From assembly GCA_017860985.1 (NCBI GenBank), contig JAGFXG010000008.1, positions 1 through 13,431 of the forward strand: DNA of 13,431 nt. Reading direction: 5' to 3'. The stretch's first letter is position 1. Every line of letters starts with the position of its first letter. A program made the translations under genes and the position numbers. This DNA is from Deltaproteobacteria bacterium (lineage in GTDB: Bacteria > Desulfobacterota > Syntrophia > Syntrophales > Smithellaceae). Shown piece after piece: positions 1-7,525 of this stretch. A model generated the notes under the pieces. That model did no database searches, was not told the DNA's origin, and worked only from the letters and a program-made list of their open reading frames with translations.

Positions 1-121
1 GGATGAATAATCGTAATCTTCTATCTGCCACCATCTCTAACTGTAAAGGAATGATCAGCATTGTTGAGGACATATTTTCTTTCAATCCGTAATGAATATC
101 CATTCTTTTCATGGTAAACAT
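1..121 (-). CDS. possible 5' part of an unidentified gene, cut by left edge
   Basis: A minus-strand frame starting at an ATG (bases 121-119) stays open for 40 codons to the left edge. A GGAG core lies 8 bases before this ATG, which is good spacing. The reading begins MFTMKRMDIHYGLKEN and is mixed in composition, without a signal peptide or a motif I recognise. The same frame is also open upstream of the ATG, across the start of the divergent TPR gene, so openness alone proves little. If real, it would be transcribed divergently from the TPR gene. A short plus-strand frame (3-98, ending in TAA) competes for the same DNA. I cannot name a function. Confidence 0.3.
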   Translation of the reverse strand, partial: MFTMKRMDIHYGLKENMSSTMLIIPLQLEMVADRRLRLFI

Positions 122-214
122 CGACAGCGCTCCGGTTGGGACCCGTTTACCGTTGACATACGAGGCTTCGTTTCTTATACTCTGTGAAAAAAGAAAGTTC
201 TTTTCGATTCTTTT

Positions 215-1219
215 ATGACTGATTCTGAATACAATAAAGAAGCAAAAAATCTGGCAAAGACTGCCCATAATCTGAGGAAAGAAGGCAGGTTCAGAGAAGC
301 CGAGGCAAAATACCTTGAGATTCTTGAGCTGGATCCGGACAATGTGCATGCCCTTGCAGGCATCGGGAATCTCAAATGCAAAACAAAGCAGTTTAAAGAA
401 TCCCTGCGCTACTATGAGCGCTGCCTTGATCTTGATGGCAATAATCTCTATGCCCTTGCGGGTGCCGGAGACTCTTACCGGGGCCTTAAGGACATGGACA
501 ATGCATTGAAATCATGGCTTAAATATCTGTCATTCAATCCTGGTGATTATAAAATCATAACCAGAGTGGGAGATGCGCTCAGAAGAAAAGATGACCTCCC
601 GGGTTCAAAAAAATACTATCTCCTTGCGTTGGAACTTCGTCCTCAAGATCCTTTTGCTCTCATGGGCCTTGGAAATGTTTGTGAAAAAATGGGAAACGAC
701 GAGGAAGCGCTTTTTTATTTTAAGAAACTTTTTTCTCATGCTGATTATGTAACTTTCGCCACAACCTCGGCCGCCAACATATACAGAAAAACAGGGAATT
801 ATGTAAAAGCCATTGAGCTCTACGATGCAGTGCTTGCCGAAAACCCGAAGAACTCTCACGCATGGAACGGCAAAGCAGATTGTTTCAGGGGAATGAGGAA
901 GTATGAAGCCGCCATTCATGCATGGAACAATGCGCAAAAATACGGAATGAATCGGGCAAGCGCCATGACCAGGATAGGCGATTGCTATCTGAGCATGAAT
1001 GATCTGGACAACGCGGAAACAAGTTATCAGATAACCGTGGCGGCGGGTTACGACAAATACGCCTATCTGGGAATGTTTCGAATACATCTCAAGAGAAACC
1101 ATATCAACAAGGCGTTTGAGACTCTCGCATTGCTCAGGAAGAATGAGCCCCATGATGCACGAATATCGTCAGAGTATAATGAATTTATAGGAAAGTATCC
1201 TCATGTGAAGGAACATTGA
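215..1219 (+). CDS. tetratricopeptide (TPR) repeat protein
   Basis: The 334-residue product is built almost wholly of 34-residue TPR units, about nine of them from residue ~14 to ~320. The canonical spacing of small and aromatic residues is visible, for example EAEAKYLEILELDPDN, and later AIELYDAVLAENPKN. Such superhelical scaffolds mediate protein-protein contacts; no enzymatic domain is attached, so the partner cannot be told. There is no signal peptide or membrane segment, so it is probably cytoplasmic. The ATG at 215 is the only plausible start: an in-frame TGA lies at 185-187 and no other start codon falls between. No Shine-Dalgarno lies at the normal distance; only a purine-rich AAGAAAG about 18 bases upstream. 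The next gene is a repeat-rich lipoprotein 206 bases downstream. Confidence 0.85.
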   Translation: MTDSEYNKEAKNLAKTAHNLRKEGRFREAEAKYLEILELDPDNVHALAGIGNLKCKTKQFKESLRYYERCLDLDGNNLYALAGAGDSYRGLKDMDNALKSWLKYLSFNPGDYKIITRVGDALRRKDDLPGSKKYYLLALELRPQDPFALMGLGNVCEKMGNDEEALFYFKKLFSHADYVTFATTSAANIYRKTGNYVKAIELYDAVLAENPKNSHAWNGKADCFRGMRKYEAAIHAWNNAQKYGMNRASAMTRIGDCYLSMNDLDNAETSYQITVAAGYDKYAYLGMFRIHLKRNHINKAFETLALLRKNEPHDARISSEYNEFIGKYPHVKEH

Positions 1220-1425
1220 AAAACCCGTTAAGCCGTTATCATCTGCGGAGAGTAGAAAACTGATGAAACCCTGTCCTGACAGGTGGAACATTTTTCCAAG
1301 AGTCAGACAGCCGAAGACGATAATTTATATTGACAGGCAAAGAAAAATGGCGAAAATCTACTGAAAGATTTATTATGAAACAGAGATACTTATCCTTAAG
1401 TAATCAAGTTTAGCCAGGAGGGAAA
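1220..1425 (+). other. intergenic gap between TPR and ankyrin genes
   Basis: This 206-base AT-rich gap holds no convincing reading frame. A small hairpin, CCTGT-CCTG-ACAGG (1270-1283), is followed a few bases later by a run of five T and could be a weak terminator for the TPR gene. A TTGACA hexamer at 1330-1335 has no good -10 box at 16-18 bases, so I do not call a promoter. The gap ends in the strong ribosome site of the ankyrin lipoprotein. Confidence 0.35.
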
Positions 1426-2121
1426 ATGATGATCCATAAGTCTAAACTCTTCAAGTTGTTCGGTTTCATCGCGCTTGCGTTATTTATTCTGCAACTTACC
1501 GGTTGTACAAAGACATCATTGATTGCATCGGCCAGATATGGTGATGTCCCCATGACGTACAAGTATCTCAATGAGGGGGCTAAAGTTGACGAGCCCAACG
1601 AAGCAGTCTGGAGCTCAACGCCATTATTCTGGTCGTTGTATGAGTGTCAATTTGAGACAGCGAAAATTTTATTAGCAAAGGGAGCCAATGCAACTGCAAA
1701 AGATTCCTATGGCTATTCTGCGTTGCAAATGGCAGCTGCATGTAAGAATGCAGAGCCTTCGGTCATCGAGGATCTCATTCAAAAAGGAGCGGATGTCCAT
1801 CACAAGAGTGAAAAGGACGGTTATACAAGTTTACATTATGCATGCATGTCCGGAACTCCCGATGTTGTCAAAGTGTTGATCGACAAAGGCTCCGACGTAA
1901 ATGCCGCTGATAAGAAAGGAACCACTCCTCTTATGCTTGCCGTGAAAAGCAATTCCATTCCCAAAGTAGAGATTTTGCTGGAAAGAGGGGCGGATATCCA
2001 TTTACTTGATAAGAAAAAGAAAACCGCCAAGTCCTATGTGAAAGGTCTTCTCAAAAAGGACAAAAATATGACTGAACTTCTGGAACGTGCTGAAAGCAGC
2101 AGACCGAAAGCAGCCGAATAA
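1426..2121 (+). CDS. ankyrin-repeat lipoprotein
   Basis: The 231-residue product has a lipoprotein signal: lysines near the N-terminus, a hydrophobic stretch (residues ~11-22) and a lipobox LTGC with the lipidated cysteine at residue 27. The residue after the cysteine is Thr, not Asp, so under the E. coli rule it would go to the outer membrane. The rest is about five ankyrin repeats (residues ~32-205), with clear units such as GYTSLHYACMSG, DVVKVLIDKGSDVN and GTTPLMLAVKSN. Ankyrin solenoids bind other proteins; no catalytic domain is present. AGGAGGG (1416-1422) lies only about 3-4 bases from the first ATG (1426) and 6-7 from the second (1429), so translation may really start at the second Met. 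Its expected site is the periplasmic face of a membrane. The gene ends 105 bases before the convergent acyl-CoA dehydrogenase. Confidence 0.85.
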   Translation: MMIHKSKLFKLFGFIALALFILQLTGCTKTSLIASARYGDVPMTYKYLNEGAKVDEPNEAVWSSTPLFWSLYECQFETAKILLAKGANATAKDSYGYSALQMAAACKNAEPSVIEDLIQKGADVHHKSEKDGYTSLHYACMSGTPDVVKVLIDKGSDVNAADKKGTTPLMLAVKSNSIPKVEILLERGADIHLLDKKKKTAKSYVKGLLKKDKNMTELLERAESSRPKAAE

Positions 2122-2164
2122 AAACATTAACCGGCACCGATTATGATGAAATTCGTTTAAAACA

Positions 2165-2222
2165 AATTCAGGGAACGGTTTATATCCTGTGCTTACCGGA
2201 CTCCAAAACCGTTCCCTGAATT
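2165..2222. terminator. bidirectional hairpin terminator
   Basis: The arms AATTCAGGGAACGGTTT (2165-2181) and its exact reverse complement (2206-2222) form a perfect 17-bp stem with a 24-base loop. T-rich tracts follow on both sides: ATTTTA on the plus strand and TGTTTT on the minus strand. It sits between two convergent genes, the ankyrin lipoprotein and the acyl-CoA dehydrogenase, and probably ends both transcripts. Confidence 0.8.
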
Positions 2223-2225
2223 ATT

Positions 2226-3368
2226 TTACCTTGCCTGCAATGCCCGCCCGATCGTCATGATTTCGGCTTCCTTTGTTCCTTCATAGAGTTCCAGAATTTT
2301 TGCGTCCCGATACCATTTCTGCACTGGATATTCCTCAATATAGCCGTAACCACCGTGCAGCTCCACGGCATAATTCGCGCAAAAAACAGCAGTCTGTCCT
2401 CCGTAGAACTTGGCCATGGCGGCCAGGGTATAATCCGGTTTCCCCTGGTCGATCAGCCAGGCTGCCTTGTAAACCAGCCCGCGCAGCGCTTCAATACGGA
2501 TCGCCATTTCCGTGAGTTTCATCTGAGTGATCTGATAGGACCCCAACGGAACGCCGAAAGCCGTTCTTTCCCTGACATATTTGATGCTGGTTTCGAGACA
2601 GGCTTCCGAAATTCCCAGTGCCTGACCGGAGACCATAACGCGGGTGATATCAAAAAAATGCATGAGCTGGCGGAAACCGTGTCCTTCTTTCCCCACCAGA
2701 TTGGATTGTGGAACCCGGACATCTTCCAGCGCGATTTCAGCGGTATCGCTTGCTCGAATGCCCATTTTCCCATGGATTTTATTGCGCGTCACACCCGGAG
2801 CATCCGCCGGAATGATAATCAGGCTGAAGCTGTTATGCTTTTTTTCTTCCGGATTGGTGATGCACTGGGCCACCATAAAATCGCACACCGTGCCGTTGGT
2901 GATAAACATTTTATTGCCATTGATCACATAGTCGCCGCCATCTTTTACCGCCCGTGCTTTATAGCCGGAAACATCCGTTCCGGCATTCGGTTCAGTATAG
3001 GCACCGGCACAGACTTTTTCACCGCTGCATATCGGTGGCAGATACATGTTCTTCTGCTCTTCCGTACCGTAATTAAGAATAGATTCACAGCCGAAACCTG
3101 ATGCAACAATGTTCAGGCCGATTCCCATATCGACCTTTGATATTTCCTCCGTGATGATGGTATTGCCTAAAATGCCTGCGCCGGAACCGCCGTAGGCTTC
3201 AGGGATCCATGCTCCGACCAGTCCGTTTGCGGCGGCTTTTTTTCGGATGTCCGGCGTATATTTTTCATGCTCGTCGCACTCCTGCGAGACCGGACCGACT
3301 TCCGCCACGGCAAATTTATAAGCCATCTCTTTCAACATCTTCATCTCTTCGGTAAGTTCAAAATCCAT
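2226..3368 (-). CDS. acyl-CoA dehydrogenase (short-chain type likely)
   Basis: This 380-residue FAD enzyme oxidises an acyl-CoA to the trans-2-enoyl-CoA and passes electrons to electron-transfer flavoprotein (ETF). The family landmarks are in order: helical N-domain, YTEPNAGTD (124-132), flavin-contact FITNG (155-159), RTAFGVPLGSYQ (~270), ELHGGYGYIEEYPVQ (~338-352) and the catalytic-base motif YEGT with Glu363. The length is normal and no targeting signal is present. Keeping Glu in YEGT fits butyryl-CoA and medium-chain dehydrogenases and argues against the glutaryl-CoA branch. Exact chain length cannot be read. GGGAG lies 7 bases upstream of the ATG. It lies 82 bases downstream of the hydroxyacyl-CoA dehydrogenase on the same strand, probably as one operon. 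In this context butyryl-CoA/crotonyl-CoA is a reasonable substrate pair, but that is inference. No etfAB genes are in the window. Confidence 0.93.
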   Translation of the reverse strand: MDFELTEEMKMLKEMAYKFAVAEVGPVSQECDEHEKYTPDIRKKAAANGLVGAWIPEAYGGSGAGILGNTIITEEISKVDMGIGLNIVASGFGCESILNYGTEEQKNMYLPPICSGEKVCAGAYTEPNAGTDVSGYKARAVKDGGDYVINGNKMFITNGTVCDFMVAQCITNPEEKKHNSFSLIIIPADAPGVTRNKIHGKMGIRASDTAEIALEDVRVPQSNLVGKEGHGFRQLMHFFDITRVMVSGQALGISEACLETSIKYVRERTAFGVPLGSYQITQMKLTEMAIRIEALRGLVYKAAWLIDQGKPDYTLAAMAKFYGGQTAVFCANYAVELHGGYGYIEEYPVQKWYRDAKILELYEGTKEAEIMTIGRALQAR

Positions 3369-3450
3369 AACGGTTCTCCCTTAATTTTTTAATATTCAGC
3401 ATACCGTGACGCGGGCTTTGAAAAAGATTTGCATGCACATGAAACAGATA

Positions 3451-4308
3451 TTATTTCTTGCTGTAGTCGTAAACCCCTTTGCCTGTTTTGCGCCCGAAAT
3501 TTCCGGCGCGGACCAGTTTTCTTAAAATCGGCGCGGGGCGGTATTTATCGCCCAGTTCCCTGTGCAGTCCTTCGATGACGCGGAGCAATGTTTCATTTCC
3601 CACAAGATCAGCCAGCGCCAGCGGCCCGATTGGATGGTTACATCCCAGCACCATGCCTTTATCAATATCCTCAGCGGTTGCCAGCCCTTCATCCAGGACA
3701 AAGAAGGCTTCGTTGAGCATTGTGCAGAGAATTCTGTTCACGACAAATGCGGGGGCCTCTTTTACAACAATAACATCCTTGCCGATCTTTGTGCCCCACT
3801 CGCGTGCAGTCTGCAGAGTTTCATCGGATGTTTGATGCCCGCGGATGATTTCCAGAAGTTTCATGACCGGCACAGGATTGAAAAAGTGCGTACCGATAAA
3901 GCGGTCCGGTCTTTTCGTAATGGCAGCCATTTCGGTAATGCTCAGCCCCGATGTATTGGTAAAAAACAGGCAATGCGCGGGAACAATTTCTTCCAGTTCC
4001 GCGTACACTTTTTTCTTGACGTCCATCACTTCGATCACAACTTCGACAACGATGTCCGCGTCCGCTGCGGCTTCCTTCAAATCCAGGGTAGGCTTGATAC
4101 GGGCCAGTACGGTATCCATGTGCGCCTGTGTCATTTTGCCTTTTTCCACATCACGGACAAGGTTCTTCTGAATCGTTTTCATGCCGCCATCGACGAATCG
4201 TTGTTCAATGTCACGCAAAGCGACGTCATAACCCGCCAGCGCACAAACCTGGGCGATGCCGTTACCCATTAAGCCGGCACCTAAAACACAAACCTTCTTG
4301 ATTTCCAT
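3451..4308 (-). CDS. hbd: 3-hydroxyacyl-CoA dehydrogenase (3-hydroxybutyryl-CoA type)
   Basis: The 285-residue single-domain enzyme has the size of clostridial 3-hydroxybutyryl-CoA dehydrogenase. It interconverts (S)-3-hydroxyacyl-CoA and 3-oxoacyl-CoA with NAD(P). The N-terminal Rossmann fold carries [13 protein letters not shown] (8-20). The active-site set is visible: Ser120 in NTSGLS, His141 in [11 protein letters not shown], Glu153 in LLEIIRG and Asn191 in FVVNR. The C-terminal helical domain ends in [15 protein letters not shown] replaces the more common NTSS, but the serine itself is kept. AAGGAG lies 8 bases before the ATG. It is the first gene of a minus-strand pair with acyl-CoA dehydrogenase and is divergent from the binding-protein gene. 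It probably serves the acetoacetyl-CoA step of the same pathway as the thiolase and dehydratase. The symbol is given by family; exact chain length is unproven. Confidence 0.92.
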   Translation of the reverse strand: MEIKKVCVLGAGLMGNGIAQVCALAGYDVALRDIEQRFVDGGMKTIQKNLVRDVEKGKMTQAHMDTVLARIKPTLDLKEAAADADIVVEVVIEVMDVKKKVYAELEEIVPAHCLFFTNTSGLSITEMAAITKRPDRFIGTHFFNPVPVMKLLEIIRGHQTSDETLQTAREWGTKIGKDVIVVKEAPAFVVNRILCTMLNEAFFVLDEGLATAEDIDKGMVLGCNHPIGPLALADLVGNETLLRVIEGLHRELGDKYRPAPILRKLVRAGNFGRKTGKGVYDYSKK

Positions 4309-4388
4309 AGCAATGTCTCCTTAAATTGATAGTGACCCTACGATATGATTAGCTAAACCAGCGTAGCGTTTTTAGACAAGTTTGCAAA

Positions 4389-4417
4389 AATTAACAGCAT
4401 CGGATGGACGAAGTCAA
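4389..4417 (-). promoter_or_regulatory. candidate sigma70 promoter for the hbd/acyl-CoA dehydrogenase unit
   Basis: On the minus strand TTGACT (4417-4412) is followed after 17 bases by TTAATT (4394-4389). The -35 matches the consensus at five of six positions and the -10 at three of six. It lies about 80 bases before the start codon of the hydroxyacyl-CoA dehydrogenase. No experimental support. Confidence 0.35.
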
Positions 4418-4628
4418 GAAAAATCAGGCATCTAAACGGCTGGACAATGCTTCATACCATTCCTGTCAGGATGATTAGCTCCCCAGGCTGAAAAATCTCT
4501 GGATAAATCGGTATCTTGAAATGCCCCTAACATATAATTTTCACACGGCTGACCCGCAGTCCAAAACAGGCAGAACCATATTTTTTGTTGACAGATGCAA
4601 TTCTTGAGCGTAAGTAGCAGATAAAGAG

Positions 4629-4657
4629 TTTACATCGCTCGTTGTATGAAATATTTT
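4629..4657 (+). promoter_or_regulatory. candidate sigma70 promoter for the binding-protein gene
   Basis: TTTACA (4629-4634), 17 bases, then TATTTT (4652-4657). Matches are five and four of six, with ideal spacing. It lies about 120 bases before the start codon. The same -10 hexamer and spacing recur before the crotonase-fold gene (10374-10402). A nearby TTGACA (4588-4593) lacks a good -10. Confidence 0.4.
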
Positions 4658-4778
4658 TAAGATGGGATGGAGACAGGCATTAAGAAGCCCAACCGATACA
4701 TATCATAATGACATTAATAAACGTAAAAACAAAACGTCGTTTCAATATGATCATAACCAGTAAAAGGAGGATCCGACA

Positions 4779-6011
4779 ATGAAGAAGTGGAAATGGTTTC
4801 TGTGTTCAATGTTTGTATTTTCATTAATCGCGTGGTCCGCAGCTGCGTCGGCGGAAGAGATTGTAATCGGTTACACCGGTCCTTTGAGCGGCCCGGGTGC
4901 GGAGTATGGCCAGGATTGCGCCAACGGTGTAGACATGGCCGTGAAAGAACTCAATGCCGCGGGAGGTGTAACGATCAGTGGCAAAAAGTACACCTATAAG
5001 CTGGAAAAACTGGATGATCGTGCTGATCCGACCCTGGCTAAAAACAACGCCTTGCGGTTGGTCAACCAGAATAAGGCCATCGCGGTTTTCAATCCCATGA
5101 TCACTACAACGGCATCCATTATGGGGATTCCTCAGTACAATTTCCTCATCATGGCCTACACAAGTATTCATACCATTATGGACAAGGGTCATCCGATGAT
5201 TGTTACAGCCGTTCCAAATTTTGTGACTTATGCGCAACTGATGGCTGATCAGGCATTGCGAAAAGGCTACCGAAACTGCGCAATGGTCGTCACCATGGGC
5301 GGTTACGGCGATGCCTGGCGAAATGCATTTCATCAGATTTGGGTCTCCAAGGGAGGGCGCATCGTCGGCGACTTCCCGGCAAACTATTACACGGAAACGG
5401 ATTATTCAACGCAGCTGGCCGCCGCCTTGGCCAAGAAACCAGATTTCCTGCTGATTGGTGGTCCTTCTGCTCCAACCGTTCTTGTGATTGAGCAGGCCAG
5501 AGCCATGGGTTTCAAGGGTGGATTCGTTGTAATTGACCAGGCCAAGCCGGATTACATTGCGAAAGTCATTAAAAACATGAATATGCTGGAAGGTATGATC
5601 AGCACCGGCGCACTTAAGGATTTGCCCTTGCCTGCCGTACCTGCATTTGCCGCTAAATATAAAGCAGCCTACAAAAGAGATATGAACGCTGAATGCGTAC
5701 TGAACTACAATATGATGAAGGTACTGGCCCGCTCCATTAACATTTCTCAGTCAATGGATGCCAAGGTGGTCCGGTACAATATGCCCAAAGCTTTGCCGAC
5801 TCTCGGTGACACAGTGCCCAATGAGTTATTTGCCATGAACGACAATGGGTTCATGTACTGCGGTCTCATCATGCAGCAGGTGAAAAACGGTAAATTCACC
5901 AAAGTCGATTACATCCTGGCATTCCCGAAAACACAGGCGGAATTTGACAGATACAAGAAGATGAGCAAGTCCGCTGAACCGGAAATGATCCGCTGGGTAC
6001 CCATTAATTGA
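4779..6011 (+). CDS. ABC transporter substrate-binding protein, branched-chain amino acid (LivJ-like) type
   Basis: The 410-residue product is a periplasmic binding protein of the type 1 (Peripla_BP_6 / hydrophobic amino acid transporter) fold. The signal peptide is clear: MKKWKW, a hydrophobic core, then the cleavage motif ASA before EE (after residue ~25). The mature start EIVIGYTGPLSGPGAEYGQD is typical of the family, and two-lobe features follow through residue ~370. It captures a solute in the periplasm for an ABC importer. Ligands in this family include branched-chain and other amino acids, amides and aromatic acids, so the substrate is open. AGGAGG lies 8 bases upstream of the ATG. No permease or ATPase gene is beside it, which is unusual, and a terminator follows immediately. 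Its place among acyl-CoA genes suggests it binds the compound, or a precursor, that they degrade. Confidence 0.9.
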   Translation: MKKWKWFLCSMFVFSLIAWSAAASAEEIVIGYTGPLSGPGAEYGQDCANGVDMAVKELNAAGGVTISGKKYTYKLEKLDDRADPTLAKNNALRLVNQNKAIAVFNPMITTTASIMGIPQYNFLIMAYTSIHTIMDKGHPMIVTAVPNFVTYAQLMADQALRKGYRNCAMVVTMGGYGDAWRNAFHQIWVSKGGRIVGDFPANYYTETDYSTQLAAALAKKPDFLLIGGPSAPTVLVIEQARAMGFKGGFVVIDQAKPDYIAKVIKNMNMLEGMISTGALKDLPLPAVPAFAAKYKAAYKRDMNAECVLNYNMMKVLARSINISQSMDAKVVRYNMPKALPTLGDTVPNELFAMNDNGFMYCGLIMQQVKNGKFTKVDYILAFPKTQAEFDRYKKMSKSAEPEMIRWVPIN

Positions 6012-6029
6012 TCAAACGTTTATTTGATC
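6010..6029 (+). repeat. small palindrome overlapping the stop codon
   Basis: GATCAAA (6010-6016) and TTTGATC (6023-6029) form a perfect 7-bp stem with a 6-base loop. It begins inside the stop codon of the binding-protein gene. It is AT-rich and weak, perhaps an accessory to the stronger hairpin downstream. Confidence 0.4.
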
Positions 6030-6050
6030 GGTAAAATTTTATTACAGGTG

Positions 6051-6102
6051 TCGTAAACAACGCCCCCGGCCGGAGGAATCGAGACGGGGGTTTTGTTTAC
6101 GA
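6051..6102 (+). terminator. rho-independent terminator after the binding-protein gene
   Basis: Left arm 6051-6067 (TCGTAAACAACGCCCCC) pairs with 6086-6102 (GGGGGTTTTGTTTACGA), with one mismatch and one G-T pair between the AT-rich outer and GC-rich inner stems. An extra G-C pair closes the inner loop. The CCCCCG/CGGGGG core directly followed by TTTTGTTT is a classic intrinsic terminator. It separates the binding-protein gene from the thiolase, so the two are probably transcribed at different levels. Confidence 0.8.
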
Positions 6103-6186
6103 GAATTCAATGTAAAGAACGATGTGTATGCTTTTTCTGATGTTCACCCGGAAGAATAAATATTATCAAACAAGGAGAATCTGGCA

Positions 6187-7371
6187 ATGTTAAGAGAAGT
6201 CGTTATAGTAAGCGGAGCCAGGACAGCGATCGGTGATTATATGGGGTCGCTTTCAAACATGACTCCCGTGCAATTAGGCGTGGCGGCATTAAATGCCGCC
6301 ATTGCCAAAGCCGGCATTGAAAAGAATCTGGTTCAGGAAGTGGTCGCGGGCCAGTGTAACCAGGCGGGCGCACCGGGAAACAGCGCCCGCCATATTGCTC
6401 TGGGCGCGGAATTGCCTGTGGAATCTTTTGCTTTCACGGTGCATCAGCAGTGCCCCTCTTCCATGCGCGCCTCCGAATTACTGGCACAGGAAATCATGCT
6501 GGGCAAAATTGACATTGGAGCCGCAGTCGGCATTGAAAGCATGAGCAACGCCCCCTATCTGCTTTTCGGCGCCCGCAAAGGCTATCGATTGAGCGACGGC
6601 GAAAAGATTCAGGACAGCCTGATGATCGGCGGCCTGGTCGACGCACTGCTGGGTTATCACATGGGCGTCACAGCTGACAACATTGCCGACCTGTATAAAA
6701 TTTCCCGCCAGGAGCAGGATGAGTGGGCGCTCATGAGTCATCAGCGTGCCTGCACAGCCATTGAAAAAGGCTGGTTTAAGGATGAAATCGTCCCGGTGGA
6801 GATTAAAACCAAAAAGGGCCCGGTCCTGTTCGAAACCGATGAACATCCCCGGGCCGATACGTCTATGGAATCCCTGGGCAAACTCAAACCCGCTTTTAAG
6901 AAAGACGGCACCGTCACCGCCGGCAACGCTTCGGGTCTTAACGACGCGGGGTCCTGCATGATCATGATGGAAGCCCAAAAGGCAAAAGAACTGGGTGTAA
7001 CCCCGATTGCGCGCGTTGTCGCATCGGCTCCGGGTTCCGTGGAGCCCCGCATCATGGGCATGGGCGTTGTCCCGGCCGTAAAAAATGCTTTGAAATTTGC
7101 CAAAATGAAACTGGAGGACATCGATTATTTTGAATTCAACGAAGCCTTTGCAGCACAGGTGATCGGCTGCAACCGCGAGCTGAAAGTTCCTCTGGATAAA
7201 ATCAACGCGGTAGGCTCCGGCATCAGCATGGGACATCCCGTAGGCGCCACCGGCGCGCGGTTGATTATCACCATGATGAATGAACTCAAGCGACGCGGCA
7301 AAAAATTCGGCTGCGCGGCCCTTTGCGCCAGCGGTGGTCCCGGTCACGCATTTATCGTGGAAATGCTGTAA
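6187..7371 (+). CDS. thiolase (acetyl-CoA acetyltransferase family)
   Basis: This 394-residue thiolase has the normal family length. Thiolases cleave 3-oxoacyl-CoA with CoA to give acetyl-CoA, or run in reverse as condensation. All catalytic residues are present: nucleophile Cys89 (HQQCPSSM), the NASGLNDAG loop, Asn318 (FNEAFA), His350 (GHPVGATGA) and Cys380 (LCASGGPG). Two loops are atypical: the usual N-x-x-C-G-S-G around the nucleophile reads H-Q-Q-C-P-S-S, and C-I-G-G-G-M-G reads C-A-S-G-G-P-G. The enzyme is probably active but may prefer a substrate other than acetoacetyl-CoA. AAGGAG lies 9 bases before the ATG. It sits between the binding protein and the abfD-like gene and would give the last step to acetyl-CoA. 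No targeting signal. Confidence 0.93.
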   Translation: MLREVVIVSGARTAIGDYMGSLSNMTPVQLGVAALNAAIAKAGIEKNLVQEVVAGQCNQAGAPGNSARHIALGAELPVESFAFTVHQQCPSSMRASELLAQEIMLGKIDIGAAVGIESMSNAPYLLFGARKGYRLSDGEKIQDSLMIGGLVDALLGYHMGVTADNIADLYKISRQEQDEWALMSHQRACTAIEKGWFKDEIVPVEIKTKKGPVLFETDEHPRADTSMESLGKLKPAFKKDGTVTAGNASGLNDAGSCMIMMEAQKAKELGVTPIARVVASAPGSVEPRIMGMGVVPAVKNALKFAKMKLEDIDYFEFNEAFAAQVIGCNRELKVPLDKINAVGSGISMGHPVGATGARLIITMMNELKRRGKKFGCAALCASGGPGHAFIVEML

Positions 7372-7397
7372 AAATTTGATTATCAATAATGGAAAAA

Positions 7398-7426
7398 CGG
7401 AACGGCACCTGATCGGGGCTGTTCCG
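7398..7426 (+). terminator. hairpin after thiolase, weak terminator or mRNA stabiliser
   Basis: CGGAACGGC (7398-7406) pairs with GCTGTTCCG (7418-7426) over 9 bp with one G-T pair and an 11-base loop. It begins 27 bases after the thiolase stop. No T run follows, so termination may be partial or factor-dependent. Confidence 0.45.
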
Positions 7427-7437
7427 CATTCCGCTAA

Positions 7438-7467
7438 TTGACATCAGGGGATTCATCATCACATTAT
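7438..7467 (+). promoter_or_regulatory. candidate sigma70 promoter for the abfD-like gene
   Basis: A perfect TTGACA (7438-7443) is followed after 18 bases by CATTAT (7462-7467, four of six matches). It lies just after the thiolase hairpin and about 60 bases before the start codon, so the dehydratase gene may have its own promoter. Confidence 0.4.
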
Positions 7468-7525
7468 AAACATTAGCATCTAGACTTTGCGGTTCCATTT
7501 AAATAAAATGCCAGGAGGACTCATC

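Larger units (their letters stand above)
4309..4778. other. divergent regulatory region
   Basis: This 470-base AT-rich stretch separates the minus-strand hbd unit from the plus-strand binding-protein gene and contains no convincing gene. It holds promoter-like sequences for both directions (listed separately). A 10-base word, ATGATTAGCT, occurs twice (4345-4354 and 4471-4480). Close to the plus-strand ribosome site are an ATGATCAT palindrome (4747-4754) and an AAACG-T-CGTTT near-palindrome just before it. Any of these could be operator sites, but no regulator gene is nearby and I cannot assign one. The plus-strand mRNA would have a leader of roughly 115 bases; I see no known riboswitch in it. 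Confidence 0.5.

Noticed and set aside
2355..3101. Plus-strand open frame (248 codons) inside the acyl-CoA dehydrogenase
   Set aside because: It is antisense to a gene with clear family motifs, has no recognisable domain, and reads as a shadow of that gene's codon usage.
4588..4616. TTGACA as a promoter for the binding-protein gene
   Set aside because: No hexamer at 16-18 bases resembles TATAAT; the 4629-4657 pair is better.
6137..6166. CTGATG-N18-TATTAT as a promoter for the thiolase gene
   Set aside because: The -10 is good but the -35 matches at only three positions, so I do not list it as a feature.
6478..7386. Long minus-strand open frame (302 codons) opposite the thiolase gene
   Set aside because: It is antisense to an unmistakable thiolase, rich in Phe, His and Gly as expected from a codon-bias shadow, and shows no protein-family motif or ribosome site.
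7487..7525. Upstream ATG extending the abfD-like protein by 13 residues
   Set aside because: It has no ribosome site, while AGGAGG precedes the ATG at 7526 and the family alignment begins there.
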